A DNA stretch of 64,000 bases from Kitasatospora sp. A2-31. GTDB lineage: Bacteria; Actinomycetota; Actinomycetes; Streptomycetales; Streptomycetaceae. Positions 51,337 through 59,958 of this stretch are shown here, one piece after another. The stretch lies in NCBI RefSeq assembly GCF_022288725.1, contig NZ_JAKNTA010000001.1, positions 120,765 through 184,764 on the forward strand. Reading direction: 5' to 3'. Under the pieces are notes generated by a model, which did not search any database, had not been told where the DNA came from, and saw only the letters and a program-made list of their open reading frames with translations. Both the position numbers and the translations under genes were made by a program. The stretch's first letter is position 1; every line of letters begins with the position of its first letter.

Positions 51337-51810
51337 ATGAGCCACACCCCGACCGGCCCGGACGCCGCCGAGGCGCCCACCGAAGCCGAGGCCGCGCCGG
51401 CGTTCCGGCGGGTCACCACCGCGGTCGTGACCGGCAGTTCCGCCGCCGCCCCGTACCACGTGGAGGTGAAGGCGGGCACCCACCCGCTGACCGCCGACGA
51501 ACCGGTGCGGCGCGGCGGTTCGGACAGCGGACCGGAGCCGTTCGCGCTGCTGCTCGCCTCCCTCGGCTCCTGCACGGCGATCACCCTGCGCATGTACGCG
51601 GAGCGCAAGGAGTGGTCGTTGGAGTCCGTCCGGGTCAGGCTCGGCTACGAGACGGACGGCCGCCACGGCCGGATCGACCGCCGGGTCGCCCTCACCGGTG
51701 CGCTCGACGACGACCAGCGCGCCCGGTTGCTCGACATCTGCGAACGCACGCCCGTCACCCTCGCGCTGCGCGCCGGGGTGGCCATCGACACGACGGAGGA
51801 CCGCGCATGA
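51337..51810 (+). CDS. OsmC family peroxiredoxin
   Basis: A 157-residue OsmC-like protein. ADEPVRRGGSDSGPEPFALLLASLGSCTAITLRMYAERKEW contains the second conserved region with one redox Cys (GSCTAITL), and LLDICERTPVTLAL contains the other. OsmC/Ohr enzymes reduce organic hydroperoxides. The stop overlaps the start of a flavin disulphide reductase (ATGA), so the two are co-translated; that enzyme may regenerate it. ATG at 51337 is selected; the extra frame to 51187 lacks coding character. Confidence 0.9.
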   Translation: MSHTPTGPDAAEAPTEAEAAPAFRRVTTAVVTGSSAAAPYHVEVKAGTHPLTADEPVRRGGSDSGPEPFALLLASLGSCTAITLRMYAERKEWSLESVRVRLGYETDGRHGRIDRRVALTGALDDDQRARLLDICERTPVTLALRAGVAIDTTEDRA

Positions 51811-53246
51811 CGACCGCGCCCGAGGAGTACGACGTCATCGTGGTGGGCGCCGGGCCCACCGGGGAGAACGTGGCCGACCGGACCGCCGCCGCCGGGCTGC
51901 GGACGGTGATCGTGGAGAGCGAACTGGTCGGCGGCGAGTGCTCGTACTGGGCGTGCATGCCCAGCAAGGCGCTGCTCCGCCCGGTGGCCGCGCTGGCCGG
52001 TGCCCGCGGGGTGGCCGGTGCCCGCCAGGCGGTCGGCGGCGCCCTCGATCCGGCCGCCGTGCTGGCCCGGCGCGACTCCTTCACCTCGCACTGGCGGGAC
52101 GACGGCCAGGTGAAGTGGCTGCGGGACACCGGCATCGAACTGGTCCGCGGCCACGGCCGGCTGGCGGGCGAGCGGAAGGTCACCGTCGAGGGCGAGGACG
52201 GCGGCGAGCGGCTGCTCACCGCCCGGTACGCGGTCGCGGTCTGCACCGGCAGCCGCCCGGTGCTGCCGCCGGACGTGCCGGGCCTGGCCGAGGCACGCCC
52301 GTGGACCAACCGGGAGGCGACCGGCTCGCCCGCCGTCCCCGGCCGGCTGGCCGTCGTGGGCGGCGGGGTGGTCGGGGTCGAGATGGCCACCGCCTGGCGG
52401 GCGCTCGGCAGCGAGGTCGTGCTGCTGGTGCGCGGCGAGGGTCTGCTCCCCCGGATGGAGCCGTTCGCGGGCGAGCTGGTGACCGAGGGGCTGCGGGCGG
52501 CCGGGGTGGACGTGCGGTTCGGGGTCTCGGTCACCGCGGTCGAGCGGCCGGGCGGCGGCGGCGAGGTCACCCTGGTGCTGGCGGACGGCGAGCGGCTGGC
52601 CGCCGACGAGGTGCTGTACGCGACCGGCCGGGCCCCGCGGACCGCGGACATCGGGCTGGAGCAGGTCGGGCTGAAGCCCGGCAGCTGGCTGGAGGTGGAC
52701 GACAGCTGCACCGTGCTCGGCGTCGAGGGCGAGTGGCTGTACGCCGCCGGGGACGTCAACCACCGGGCGCTGCTCACCCACCAGGGGAAGTACCAGGCCC
52801 GGATCACCGGCGCGGCGATCGTGGCGCGCGCCCAGCGGCGCCCGCTGGACACCGCGCGCTGGGGCGCGCACGCCGCGTCCGCCGACAGTGCCGGAGCACC
52901 GCAGGTGGTCTTCACCGAGCCGGAGGTGGCGGCCGTCGGCCTGACGCTGGACGCCGCCGAGCGGGCCGGGCTTCGGGTCAGGACGGTCGACCACGACCTG
53001 GGCGCCGTCGCCGGTGCCTCGCTCTACGGCGACGACTACCGGGGGAAGGCCCGGGTGGTCTTCGACCTGGACCGGCAGGTGCTGGTCGGCGCCTCGTTCG
53101 TCGGCCCCGGGGTCGCCGAACTGCTGCACTCCGCCACCGTCGCCGTGGTCGGCGAGGTGCCGATCGACCGCCTCTGGCACGCGGTGCCCGCCTACCCGAC
53201 GATCAGCGAGGTCTGGCTGCGGCTGCTGGAGGGGTGCCGGGGCTGA
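51807..53246 (+). CDS. FAD-dependent pyridine nucleotide-disulphide oxidoreductase
   Basis: A 479-residue member of the lipoamide dehydrogenase/mercuric reductase family. FAD motif VIVVGAGPTGENVADRTAAAG, redox pair GGECSYWACMPSK (CxxxxC), NAD(P) motif LAVVGGGVVGVEMATAW, second FAD motif LYAAGDVNHR, and the C-terminal HAVPAYPTISEVW His-Glu couple are all present. Every catalytic residue is intact. The substrate disulphide is unknown; coupling to OsmC by a 4-nt overlap makes a role in peroxide detoxification plausible. Confidence 0.92.
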   Translation: MTTAPEEYDVIVVGAGPTGENVADRTAAAGLRTVIVESELVGGECSYWACMPSKALLRPVAALAGARGVAGARQAVGGALDPAAVLARRDSFTSHWRDDGQVKWLRDTGIELVRGHGRLAGERKVTVEGEDGGERLLTARYAVAVCTGSRPVLPPDVPGLAEARPWTNREATGSPAVPGRLAVVGGGVVGVEMATAWRALGSEVVLLVRGEGLLPRMEPFAGELVTEGLRAAGVDVRFGVSVTAVERPGGGGEVTLVLADGERLAADEVLYATGRAPRTADIGLEQVGLKPGSWLEVDDSCTVLGVEGEWLYAAGDVNHRALLTHQGKYQARITGAAIVARAQRRPLDTARWGAHAASADSAGAPQVVFTEPEVAAVGLTLDAAERAGLRVRTVDHDLGAVAGASLYGDDYRGKARVVFDLDRQVLVGASFVGPGVAELLHSATVAVVGEVPIDRLWHAVPAYPTISEVWLRLLEGCRG

Positions 53247-53268
53247 GCGGGCGGGTGCGCCCGGGCGC

Positions 53269-53304
53269 GGGTACGGGTACGGGTGCGGGTGCGGGTGCGG
53301 GTGC
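53269..53304. repeat. Hexanucleotide tandem repeat
   Basis: Six perfect units of GGGTRC (two GGGTAC, four GGGTGC) follow the oxidoreductase stop codon. No stem-loop terminator is obvious nearby. Confidence 0.9.
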
Positions 53305-53486
53305 GGCCGGGTGAGAGGGCCGGTGCGGGTGCCGAGGCGGTACTCAGCCGGCCCGTCCGGCGGCCCGGCACCCGGCTCCGCGGACACCGGCGCGGCGAGG
53401 AGTGTCCTCCCGGAGGACGGCGGGAGACTGTCCCCTGGAGGGGGTGTCCCGGGGGGGCCGTCTTCGCCGGACAGGTGGTGTGTCGC

Positions 53487-54581
53487 ATGACCGAGGTGCT
53501 GTTGGCCGTCGGAACCGAGAAGGGCCTCTTTCTCGGTCGCAGTCGCGACCGGCTGAGCTGGGACTTCAGCGGGCCGCACTTCCCGATGAACGCCGTCTAC
53601 TCCGTCTCCGTCGACCGTCGGGAGGGCAGGGTCCGGTTGCTGGTCGGCGCCGACAGCAGCCACTGGGGGCCGTCGGTCTGGCGCTCCGACGACCTCGGGG
53701 CGACCTGGTTCGAGCCGACCGAGCCGGCCATCCGCTTCCCGGAGCACACCGGCGCCTCGCTCACCCGCGTCTGGCAGCTGCAGCCCGCCGGGCCCGAGGC
53801 GCCCGGTGTGGTCTACGCGGGCACCGAGCCGGCCGCGCTCTTCCGCTCGACGGACGGCGGCGAGACCTTCGAACTGGTCGAATCGCTCTGGAACCACCCG
53901 CAGCGCCCGGAATGGGGCGCCGGCTACGGCGGGCAGGGGCTGCACACCATCCTCACCGACGTCCGCGATCCCGAGCGGCTGCTGGTCGCGGTCTCCAGCG
54001 GCGGCGTCTACCGCAGCAAGGACGGCGGGGCCAGCTGGGAGCCGTCCAACCGGGGGCTGCGGGCGGAGTTCCTCCCCGAGGAGGGCCAGTACCCCGAGTT
54101 CGGCCAGTGCGTGCACAAGATCGCCCGTGACGCCGTCAACCGCGACCGGCTCTACCTGCAGAACCACGGCGGCGTCTACCGCAGCGACGACGCCGGCGCG
54201 AGCTGGCAGTTCGTCACCGACGGCCTGCCCGCCGACTTCGGCTTCGCCGTGGCCGCCCACCCGCGGCAGGCCGACACCGCCTACCTCTTCCCGCTCGGCG
54301 GCGCCGGCGACCGGATCCCGCCGGACCGCCGCTGCCGGGTCTACCGCACCGAGGACGGCGGCGGCAGCTGGACCCCGCTCGCCAAGGGGCTCCCCGGCGA
54401 GGACCACTACGGCGTGGTGCTGCGCGACGCCCTGCGCACCGACGACGCCGACCCGGCCGGCATCTACTTCGGCAACCGCAACGGTGAGGTCTACGGCAGC
54501 CCCGACGAGGGCGAGAGCTGGTCGCTGCTGATCTCCCACCTGCCGGACGTGCTCTGCGTCCGGGCCGCGGTGGTCGCCTGA
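53487..54581 (+). CDS. BNR/sialidase-type beta-propeller protein
   Basis: A 364-residue repeat protein. Asp-box motifs recur: SDDLGATW, STDGGETF, SKDGGASW, SDDAGASW, TEDGGGSW and SPDEGESW, spaced 40-60 residues, which predicts a six- or seven-bladed propeller. There is no signal peptide (MTEVLLAVGTEKGLFLGRSRD), so it is probably cytoplasmic. Homologues are annotated as WD40/YVTN/BNR-like or exo-alpha-sialidase; no sialidase catalytic residues can be assigned. ATG at 53487 matches homologous starts. Confidence 0.88.
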   Translation: MTEVLLAVGTEKGLFLGRSRDRLSWDFSGPHFPMNAVYSVSVDRREGRVRLLVGADSSHWGPSVWRSDDLGATWFEPTEPAIRFPEHTGASLTRVWQLQPAGPEAPGVVYAGTEPAALFRSTDGGETFELVESLWNHPQRPEWGAGYGGQGLHTILTDVRDPERLLVAVSSGGVYRSKDGGASWEPSNRGLRAEFLPEEGQYPEFGQCVHKIARDAVNRDRLYLQNHGGVYRSDDAGASWQFVTDGLPADFGFAVAAHPRQADTAYLFPLGGAGDRIPPDRRCRVYRTEDGGGSWTPLAKGLPGEDHYGVVLRDALRTDDADPAGIYFGNRNGEVYGSPDEGESWSLLISHLPDVLCVRAAVVA

Positions 54582-54626
54582 CGGTCCACTGCGTGCCGTG
54601 ACGGCGTGTCGGTCCGACGCGCCGAC

Positions 54627-54690
54627 GGGCCGGCGGGCCAGCGGGCCGGCGGGCCGGCGGGCCGGCGGGCCGGCGGGCCGGCGGGCCAAC
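54627..54690. repeat. Eight-copy 8-bp tandem repeat
   Basis: GGGCCGGC is repeated eight times head to tail, with GGGCCAGC as unit 2 and GGGCCAAC as unit 8. Each unit contains the palindrome GCCGGC. It lies in the 297-base gap before the LacI gene; no other feature is seen there. Confidence 0.95.
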
Positions 54691-54878
54691 GGCAGGCCCT
54701 GCAGCAGGAAGAGCCAGGCGGGCCTCCGCCGACGTGACGGCGGACCACGCGTACCGACGCCGGGCCCGCGCGCGGGCCGGGGGCGGGACGGTCGACGCCG
54801 GCGCCCCCGGGCCCGCGCCGCGGCCCCTTCCCGGAAAGCGGACCCGGCTGGTCAGAGCCGGTGTGTAGGCTCGCTGGC

Positions 54879-55898
54879 ATGGTGAGGGTGACGCGGGACG
54901 ACGTGGCACGGGCGGCGGGGACGTCGACCGCCGTGGTGAGCTATGTGATCAACAACGGGCCGCGGCCGGTCGCGGCCGCCACGCGGGCGCGCGTCCTGGC
55001 CGCGGTCGAGGAGCTCGGCTACCGCCCGAACCGGGTGGCCCAGGCGATGGCGCGCCGCCGCACCAACCTGATCGGCATGGTCGTGCCGGACGCGCGCCAG
55101 CCGTTCTTCGCCGGCCTGGCGCACATGGTCGAGCAGGCGGCCGCCGAACGCGGGCGACTGCTGCTGATCGGCAATTCCGACTACGCCGACGAGCGGGAGG
55201 CGCACTACATCCGGGCGTTCCTCGGCATGCAGGTGGACGGCCTGATCCTGGTCACCCAGGACCCGTCGGTCCCCGGGGTGGCCGGGGTCGAGGCCGCGGA
55301 CGGCACTCCCGTCGTCCTGCTGCACCACCGCGCGGAGACGGAGTCGGGGGTGGCCGTCGTCGCGGACGACGAGGGCGGGGCGCGCGAGGCCGTGCGCCAC
55401 CTGCTGGAGCACGGGCACACCGAGGTGCACTGCTTCGGCGGCACCGCCGCACTCAGCCCCAACGACCCGGTCACCGGCCGCACGGCGGGGTGGGCCGCCG
55501 CCCTGGCCGACGCCGGCATCCCCACCGGTGGCCGGCTGACGCACGCGCCCTTCGACCGCGTCCGCGCCCACGCCGAGGCGCTCAGGCTGCTGGCCCGCCC
55601 CGACCGGCCGTCGGCCGTGTTCTGCGCGACGGACGACCAGGCGATCGGCCTGCTCCGGGCCGCCGACGACCTCGGGATCCGCGTCCCGGAGGACCTCGCG
55701 GTGGCCGCGTTCGACGACATCGCGGAGGCCGTGATCGCCGGGCCGCCGCTGACCACGGTCGCGACCGCGCAGGTCGAGATGGCCCGGGCCGCCGTCGACC
55801 TGGTCCTCAAGGCCAGGGACGAGGAGGGCCCCGCACCGGCGGGCGCCCGCACCTTCCCCGCCCACCTCGTGGTCCGCCGCTCCTGCGGCTGCGGCTGA
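54879..55898 (+). CDS. LacI family transcriptional regulator
   Basis: A 339-residue regulator. The N-terminal helix-turn-helix [60 protein letters not shown] is textbook LacI, with the hinge helix at the end. A periplasmic-binding-protein-like domain follows ([59 protein letters not shown]). The terminal CGCG is unusual for the family. The ligand is presumably a sugar; no sugar-transport operon is adjacent. Confidence 0.93.
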   Translation: MVRVTRDDVARAAGTSTAVVSYVINNGPRPVAAATRARVLAAVEELGYRPNRVAQAMARRRTNLIGMVVPDARQPFFAGLAHMVEQAAAERGRLLLIGNSDYADEREAHYIRAFLGMQVDGLILVTQDPSVPGVAGVEAADGTPVVLLHHRAETESGVAVVADDEGGAREAVRHLLEHGHTEVHCFGGTAALSPNDPVTGRTAGWAAALADAGIPTGGRLTHAPFDRVRAHAEALRLLARPDRPSAVFCATDDQAIGLLRAADDLGIRVPEDLAVAAFDDIAEAVIAGPPLTTVATAQVEMARAAVDLVLKARDEEGPAPAGARTFPAHLVVRRSCGCG

Positions 55899-55968
55899 AG
55901 ACGCACCGGGGCACCGACGCCGCCCGCCCCGACCGGCGGCCCGACGGGCGCGCCCTCCCGGCCGCTCC

Positions 55969-56484
55969 TCAGCGGAGTTCGTCGGCGAGGAGGTCCATCA
56001 GGAGGTTGTCGTGCCAGGTGCCGTCGGGGCCGCGCTCGTACTGCCGCATGGTGCCGACCGGCCGGAAGCCGACCTTCTCGTAGCAGCGGATCGCCGCCGC
56101 GTTGTCGGCCGCCGGGTCGATGATCAGCCGGTGGTAGTGGTGGTCCGCCACCAGGTGGCGGGCGAGGGTGCGGACGGCGTCGGTGCCGAGCCCCTGCCCG
56201 TGGTGGGCCGGGTCGAGGTAGATGTCGATGCCCGCGTGCCGGTACTCGTCGTCGTTGTTGGCGTACCACTGGATCGCCCCGGCGATCCCCCCGCCGGCCA
56301 CGACGATCACCAGGGTCTCGGTGTCCGGCTCCTTCAGGTCGGTGGCGACGGCGTCCGCCAGATCGTCGCCGCCCCGCCAGCGGGCGTAGACCTCGGGCGT
56401 GGAGCGGATCGCCACGAGCGACGGGATGTCGTCCTCGGTGGCCGGCCGGAGCGTGACGCGGGCGCCGTGCAGAATCGTCCCCAT
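55969..56484 (-). CDS. GNAT acetyltransferase, AAC(6')-like
   Basis: A 171-residue N-acetyltransferase: MGTILHGARVTLRPATEDDIPSLVAIRSTPEVYARWRGG, then IDIYLDPAHHGQGLGTDAVRTLARHLVADHHYHRLIIDPAADNAAAIRCYEKVGFRPVG, and the C-terminal DGTWHDNLLMDLLADEL. The pattern resembles aminoglycoside 6'-acetyltransferases and related chromosomal enzymes; activity on an antibiotic cannot be inferred from sequence. Alternative ATG at 56491-56493 would add three residues. No clear ribosome site is visible for either. Confidence 0.87.
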   Translation of the reverse strand: MGTILHGARVTLRPATEDDIPSLVAIRSTPEVYARWRGGDDLADAVATDLKEPDTETLVIVVAGGGIAGAIQWYANNDDEYRHAGIDIYLDPAHHGQGLGTDAVRTLARHLVADHHYHRLIIDPAADNAAAIRCYEKVGFRPVGTMRQYERGPDGTWHDNLLMDLLADELR

Positions 56485-56714
56485 ATGGGGCATGTTGGCA
56501 CGGCGGCGAACGCCCGGCGAACCCTTTTCCGCGCCCCGACCGGAGGCCGCTGCCCGGCTCCGGACGGGCCTCGCGGACGCACCCCGCGGACGCGCCCCGC
56601 GGACGGCCGGCACCGGCCGGGGGCCTTCGCGAACGACCGGAGCACCGGTCGGGTGAGCCCCCGCCGGGCCGGGGGCGGCGGACCCCCGTTCCGCCGGCCC
56701 CGGCCGGGAGCGGG

Positions 56715-57041
56715 TCAGGCGGTCTCGACGGGCAGCCCGGCACCGGTCCAGTCCTCGATGCCCTCGCGGTACTTGCGGACATCGGTGTAGCCGAGCGCGA
56801 CCAGCCGGTCGGCGACCTGGCCGCTGTTGGGGCAGGCCGGGTTGGAGCAGTAGGTGACGATCGCGGCGTCGCGGTCCGGGAGCAGGGCGGGTGCCAGCCG
56901 GTCGACGTCGGCCCGCACCAGCGCGACGGCGCCGGGCAGGTGCTGCTGGGCGTAGTACTCGCCCCCGAGCGCGTCGACGACGGTCACGGACCCCGCCTCG
57001 ATCGCCGCCGCCAGTTCGTCCCGGGTGATGAGCGCGGTCAT
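56715..57041 (-). CDS. Rhodanese-like sulphurtransferase
   Basis: A 108-residue single-domain rhodanese. VTVVDALGGEYYAQQHLPGA is the first conserved block and IVTYCSNPACPNSGQVADRLVALGYTDVRKYREGIEDWTGAGLPV includes the active-site Cys loop (CSNPAC). It would move sulphane sulphur to a thiol acceptor in the cytoplasm. The ATG at 57039-57041 follows AGGAGGCAGCGTC. It is divergent from a TetR regulator with a perfect palindrome between, and likely its target. Confidence 0.92.
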   Translation of the reverse strand: MTALITRDELAAAIEAGSVTVVDALGGEYYAQQHLPGAVALVRADVDRLAPALLPDRDAAIVTYCSNPACPNSGQVADRLVALGYTDVRKYREGIEDWTGAGLPVETA

Positions 57042-57066
57042 GACGCTGCCTCCTGAGGAGTCGATT

Positions 57067-57080
57067 CGGACTATAGTCCG
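57067..57080. promoter_or_regulatory. Perfect 14-bp palindrome between rhodanese and tetR
   Basis: CGGACTATAGTCCG contains TATAGT on both strands, a good -10 in each direction. It ends three bases before the tetR ATG, so tetR would be transcribed as a leaderless message. It is probably both the operator and the shared -10. Confidence 0.7.
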
Positions 57081-57083
57081 GTT

Positions 57084-57770
57084 ATGGCTCACGACGATAA
57101 CGGACCGCGGTCCGCTTCTGCAATCCCCCCGGCGGGCGGCGAGGCGGTGCCGCTGGAACTGCTGCGCACCCCGCCGCCCGGCGAACGGGCCGACGCCGCG
57201 CGCAACCGGGCGGCCGTACTGGAGGCCGCCGCCCGGCTGTTCGCCGAGCACGGGGTGGAGGCCGTCTCGATGGACCAGGTGGCGGCCGCGGCCGGAGTCG
57301 GCAAGGGCACGCTCTTCCGCCGCTTCGGCGACAAGGCGGGCCTGGGCGTGGCCCTGCTCGACGCCCGCGAGCGCAAGCTCCAGGAGGCGATCCTGCGCGG
57401 CCCGGCCCCCCTCGGGCCGGGCGGGACCGCCGACGGCGGAGCGGGCGAGCCGGCGGACCGGGCCGCCCCGGCCGAGCGGCTGGCCGCGTTCGTGGACGCC
57501 TACCTCGACTACCTGCTGGAGCACCTGGACCTGGTGCGGATGTCCGAGACGGCCAGCCGGGGCGCGCGCTACCGGGTGGGCGCCTACCGCTTCTGGCACC
57601 GGCACACGGCGATCCTGCTCGCCGCGGCCGGCGCGGCGGACCCCGAGCACGACGCCCATGCGCTGCTGGCGGCGCTCGCGGCCGAGCACGTGGCGGCCCT
57701 GCTGCCGGAGCTGGGCGAGGAGCGGATCCGGGCGGGGGCCGTCGCGCTCGCCGTGCGGCTCGCCCGGTAG
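57084..57770 (+). CDS. TetR/AcrR regulator divergent from rhodanese
   Basis: A 228-residue repressor. After ~30 flexible residues, RNRAAVLEAAARLFAEHGVEAVSMDQVAAAAGVGKGTLFRRFGDKAGLGVALL forms the helix-turn-helix (residues ~40-90). The C-terminal domain has YLDYLLEHLDLVRMSETASRGARYRVGAYRFWHRH. ATG at 57084 lies directly after the palindrome and lacks a ribosome site, consistent with leaderless translation. Its ligand is unknown; sulphur stress is possible from its neighbour. Confidence 0.9.
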   Translation: MAHDDNGPRSASAIPPAGGEAVPLELLRTPPPGERADAARNRAAVLEAAARLFAEHGVEAVSMDQVAAAAGVGKGTLFRRFGDKAGLGVALLDARERKLQEAILRGPAPLGPGGTADGGAGEPADRAAPAERLAAFVDAYLDYLLEHLDLVRMSETASRGARYRVGAYRFWHRHTAILLAAAGAADPEHDAHALLAALAAEHVAALLPELGEERIRAGAVALAVRLAR

Positions 57771-57817
57771 GGCCGTCAGGCCGCGCACGGCGCGGGGATG
57801 CCCGGCCCGCACAGCCC

Positions 57818-57850
57818 GCGGCCCCGGGAGCCGCGGGCTCCCGGGGCCGC
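57818..57850. terminator. Convergent terminator
   Basis: Perfect 15-bp arms (57818-57832 with 57836-57850) with a three-base loop lie between tetR and the CDF gene stop codons. Confidence 0.85.
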
Positions 57851-57875
57851 ACGGACGCCCGGCGGTGCCGGTCCG

Positions 57876-58817
57876 TCAGGCGTGCACCGGCTGCACGCAC
57901 CGGACCCGGCCGGGCGACTCCGGCCCAGGCGACTCCGGACCGGGCACCGCGGCCGGCTCCAACTGGAGTGTCGCGTGCGCGATGCCGAAGTGGTCGGCGA
58001 CGCACCCGCGGAGGCGGGCGAGCAGGTCGCCCGGACCACCGTCCGCGACCACGTGGGCGGTGAGGACGGGCATGCCCGAAGTGATCGTCCAGGCGTGCAG
58101 GTCGTGGACCTCGTGCACGCCGTCCTCGGCGAGGAGGTGGCTCCGCAGTTCGGCGAGGTCGACGTCCTCGGGCGTGGCCTCCAGCAGGACGCGCAGGGCG
58201 TCCCGGCCCAGCAGGTAGGCCCGGGGCAGGATCATCGCGCCGATCAGGAGCGAGGCGATCGGGTCCGCGTACTGCCAGCCGGTGAGCTGGATGACGACCG
58301 CGGCCGCGATCGCCGCGACCGAGCCGAGGGCGTCGCCGAGCACCTCCAGGTAGGCGCCGCGCAGGTTGAGGCTGCGGTCCTTGCCGCCGTGCAGCAGGGC
58401 GACCCCGACGAGGTTGGCGGCGAGGCCGATCAGGGCGACGGTCAGCATCAACCCGCCCTGTACCTCGACGGGCTGCCCGAAGCGCTGGACGGCCCGGGAG
58501 GCGACCCAGGCGAAGACGCCGATCAGCAGGGCCGCGTTGACCAGTGCGGCCAGGATCTCCAGGCGGTAGTGGCCGAAGGTGCGGCGCAGGGTGGGCGAGC
58601 GCTGCGCGACCTGCACGGCGAGCAGGGCGAGGGCGACCCCGGAGAGGTCGGTCAGCATGTGCCCGGAGTCGGCGAGCAGCGCGAGGCTGCCGGAGAGCAG
58701 GCCGCCGATCACCTGGAGGACGAGGACGCCGCCGGTCACGGCGACGGTCAGCAGCATCCGGCGGCGGTAGGCGCCGCTGACGGTGACGGCAGCCGGGGCG
58801 GTGCGGTCGGCATCCAT
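57876..58817 (-). CDS. Cation diffusion facilitator (CzcD-like metal efflux)
   Basis: A 313-residue transporter with six helices and a cytoplasmic metal-binding domain. Transport-site motifs are ALLADSGHMLTDLSG (helix 2, HxxxD) and YLEVLGDALGSVAAI (helix 5, D). The C-terminal domain has VHEVHDLHAWTITSGMPVLTAHVV, rich in His. A Pro/Gly/Glu repeat (GPESP) precedes the end. It exports Zn2+, Cd2+ or Co2+ by proton exchange. It starts one base after the stop of the CmtR-like repressor gene, so both form one operon induced by metal. Confidence 0.93.
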   Translation of the reverse strand: MDADRTAPAAVTVSGAYRRRMLLTVAVTGGVLVLQVIGGLLSGSLALLADSGHMLTDLSGVALALLAVQVAQRSPTLRRTFGHYRLEILAALVNAALLIGVFAWVASRAVQRFGQPVEVQGGLMLTVALIGLAANLVGVALLHGGKDRSLNLRGAYLEVLGDALGSVAAIAAAVVIQLTGWQYADPIASLLIGAMILPRAYLLGRDALRVLLEATPEDVDLAELRSHLLAEDGVHEVHDLHAWTITSGMPVLTAHVVADGGPGDLLARLRGCVADHFGIAHATLQLEPAAVPGPESPGPESPGRVRCVQPVHA

Positions 58818-58818
58818 G

Positions 58819-59190
58819 TCAGTACTCCTCCCGGGCGGGGCCTTCGGGGACGGGGGCGGCCGCCGGGTCGGGCGGCAGCACCGCGGCGAGCAGCGCCCGC
58901 AGGGCGCGGGCGAGGCGGTCGTCGGCGAGGTGGTAGCGCGTCCGGCGCCCCTCGGGCACGGTGCGGACCAGGCCGCAGTCGCGCAGGCAGGCGAGGTGGT
59001 TGGAGACGTTCGCCCTGGTCAGCCCGAGCTCCTCGGCGAGGTCGGCCGGGTAGTGCGGGGCGTCGAGAAGGGCGAGCAGGATGCGGCGCCGGCTGGTGTC
59101 GGCAAGGGCCTTGCCGACCCGTTCCATGGCCGCCTCCTGCGCCTCGGCGGGGAGGTGGGGATTCCGGGCGGGCTCGACGGTGGGTTCCAT
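58819..59190 (-). CDS. ArsR/SmtB repressor, CmtR-like
   Basis: A 123-residue winged-helix repressor. TSRRRILLALLDAPHYPADLAEELGLTRANVSNHLACLRDCGLVRTVPEGRRTRYHLAD contains the DNA-recognition helix and the CLRDC pair equivalent to Cys57/Cys61 of mycobacterial CmtR, the Cd/Pb sensor. The third CmtR ligand, a C-terminal Cys (Cys102), is absent here, so metal site or affinity must differ. ATG at 59188-59190. The dyads at 59203-59222 lie immediately upstream and are the likely operator. Confidence 0.9.
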   Translation of the reverse strand: MEPTVEPARNPHLPAEAQEAAMERVGKALADTSRRRILLALLDAPHYPADLAEELGLTRANVSNHLACLRDCGLVRTVPEGRRTRYHLADDRLARALRALLAAVLPPDPAAAPVPEGPAREEY

Positions 59191-59202
59191 GACTCCACAG
59201 TA

Positions 59203-59222
59203 CAGCCGTGGCTGAATTCAGC
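59203..59222. promoter_or_regulatory. Operator-like dyads upstream of the CmtR-like gene
   Basis: CAGCC-GT-GGCTG (59203-59214) overlaps the perfect palindrome GCTGAATTCAGC (59211-59222), 13-32 bases before the repressor start. This fits an ArsR-family operator over the promoter. Confidence 0.6.
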
Positions 59223-59312
59223 GTGTAATGAACCTCGGGCCGGGCGCGGTCGGGCGGGCCGGCCCGCCCCGGTGGCCCGACCGGCAATCCCCCGGAAGAA
59301 TTTCGGCGCGGC

Positions 59313-59340
59313 TGTCGATCCGGCCGCCACCAGTTCGACG
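59313..59340 (+). promoter_or_regulatory. ECF42-type promoter
   Basis: TGTCGA (59313-59318), 17 bases, then CGAC (59336-59339). The published ECF42 target motif, from S. venezuelae work, is TGTCGA at -35 and CGA/TC at -10. It lies 50 bases upstream of the DGPF gene start and so would be autoregulated by the sigma factor encoded next. Confidence 0.7.
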
Positions 59341-59349
59341 CAGGGGTGA

Positions 59350-59372
59350 GAGGCGGGGAGAGGCCCCGCCTC
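59350..59372 (+). other. Leader hairpin of the DGPF gene
   Basis: GAGGCGGGG (59350-59358) pairs with CCCCGCCTC (59364-59372) around an AGAGG loop, between the ECF42 promoter and the ribosome site. It may influence translation or mRNA stability. Confidence 0.5.
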
Positions 59373-59389
59373 CGGACCGAGGAGTCACC

Positions 59390-59767
59390 ATGCCGCGCTT
59401 CATGTCGCTGATCCGCATCGACGAGCAGAACGCCCCCGACATCCAGGCGGCGGACCCCGGGTTCGAGCAGCGGATGGGCGCACTGTTCGAGGAGATCACC
59501 AAGGCGGGGGTCATGCTCGACACCGCCGGCCTGCTGCCCACCTCCGAGGGCACCAGGATCACCTGGGAGGGCGGGAAGCTGAGCTTCACCGACGGCCCGT
59601 TCACCGAGACCAAGGAGGTCGTCGGCGGCTACGCCATCATGCAGTGCAAGGACATGGCCGAGGCGGTGGAGTGGACCAAGCGGTTCCTGCAGACCCACCC
59701 GGAAAGCTGGAAGGTCGGCGCCGAACTGCGCCAGATCGACGAGGCCGCCACCCCGCCGGAGGCCTGA
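59390..59767 (+). CDS. YciI-family DGPF protein, ECF42 partner
   Basis: A 125-residue YCII-related protein. FTDGPFTETKEVVGGYAIMQCKDMAEAVEWTKRF contains the DGPF motif that names the family associated with ECF42 sigma factors. The biochemical activity is unknown. ATG at 59390 follows GAGGAG. It precedes the sigma gene by 191 bases in the same direction and is probably controlled by it through the promoter at 59313. Confidence 0.92.
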   Translation: MPRFMSLIRIDEQNAPDIQAADPGFEQRMGALFEEITKAGVMLDTAGLLPTSEGTRITWEGGKLSFTDGPFTETKEVVGGYAIMQCKDMAEAVEWTKRFLQTHPESWKVGAELRQIDEAATPPEA

Positions 59768-59958
59768 GCGGGCCCGGCCCCGCGGAACGCTCCCGCCCGG
59801 GCCGAACCGTCCCGGCCGTTCCCGGACCGCCCGAAACCGTCCGGCACCGCCTGAAACCCCCTGACGCCGCCTGATCCGGTTCGATCGCCCCCGCCCCCGC
59901 CCCGACCCGCCGCGTCCGCGTTTGCCTCGCCCCCGGACAGCTGCTCTGATGAGTGGCC

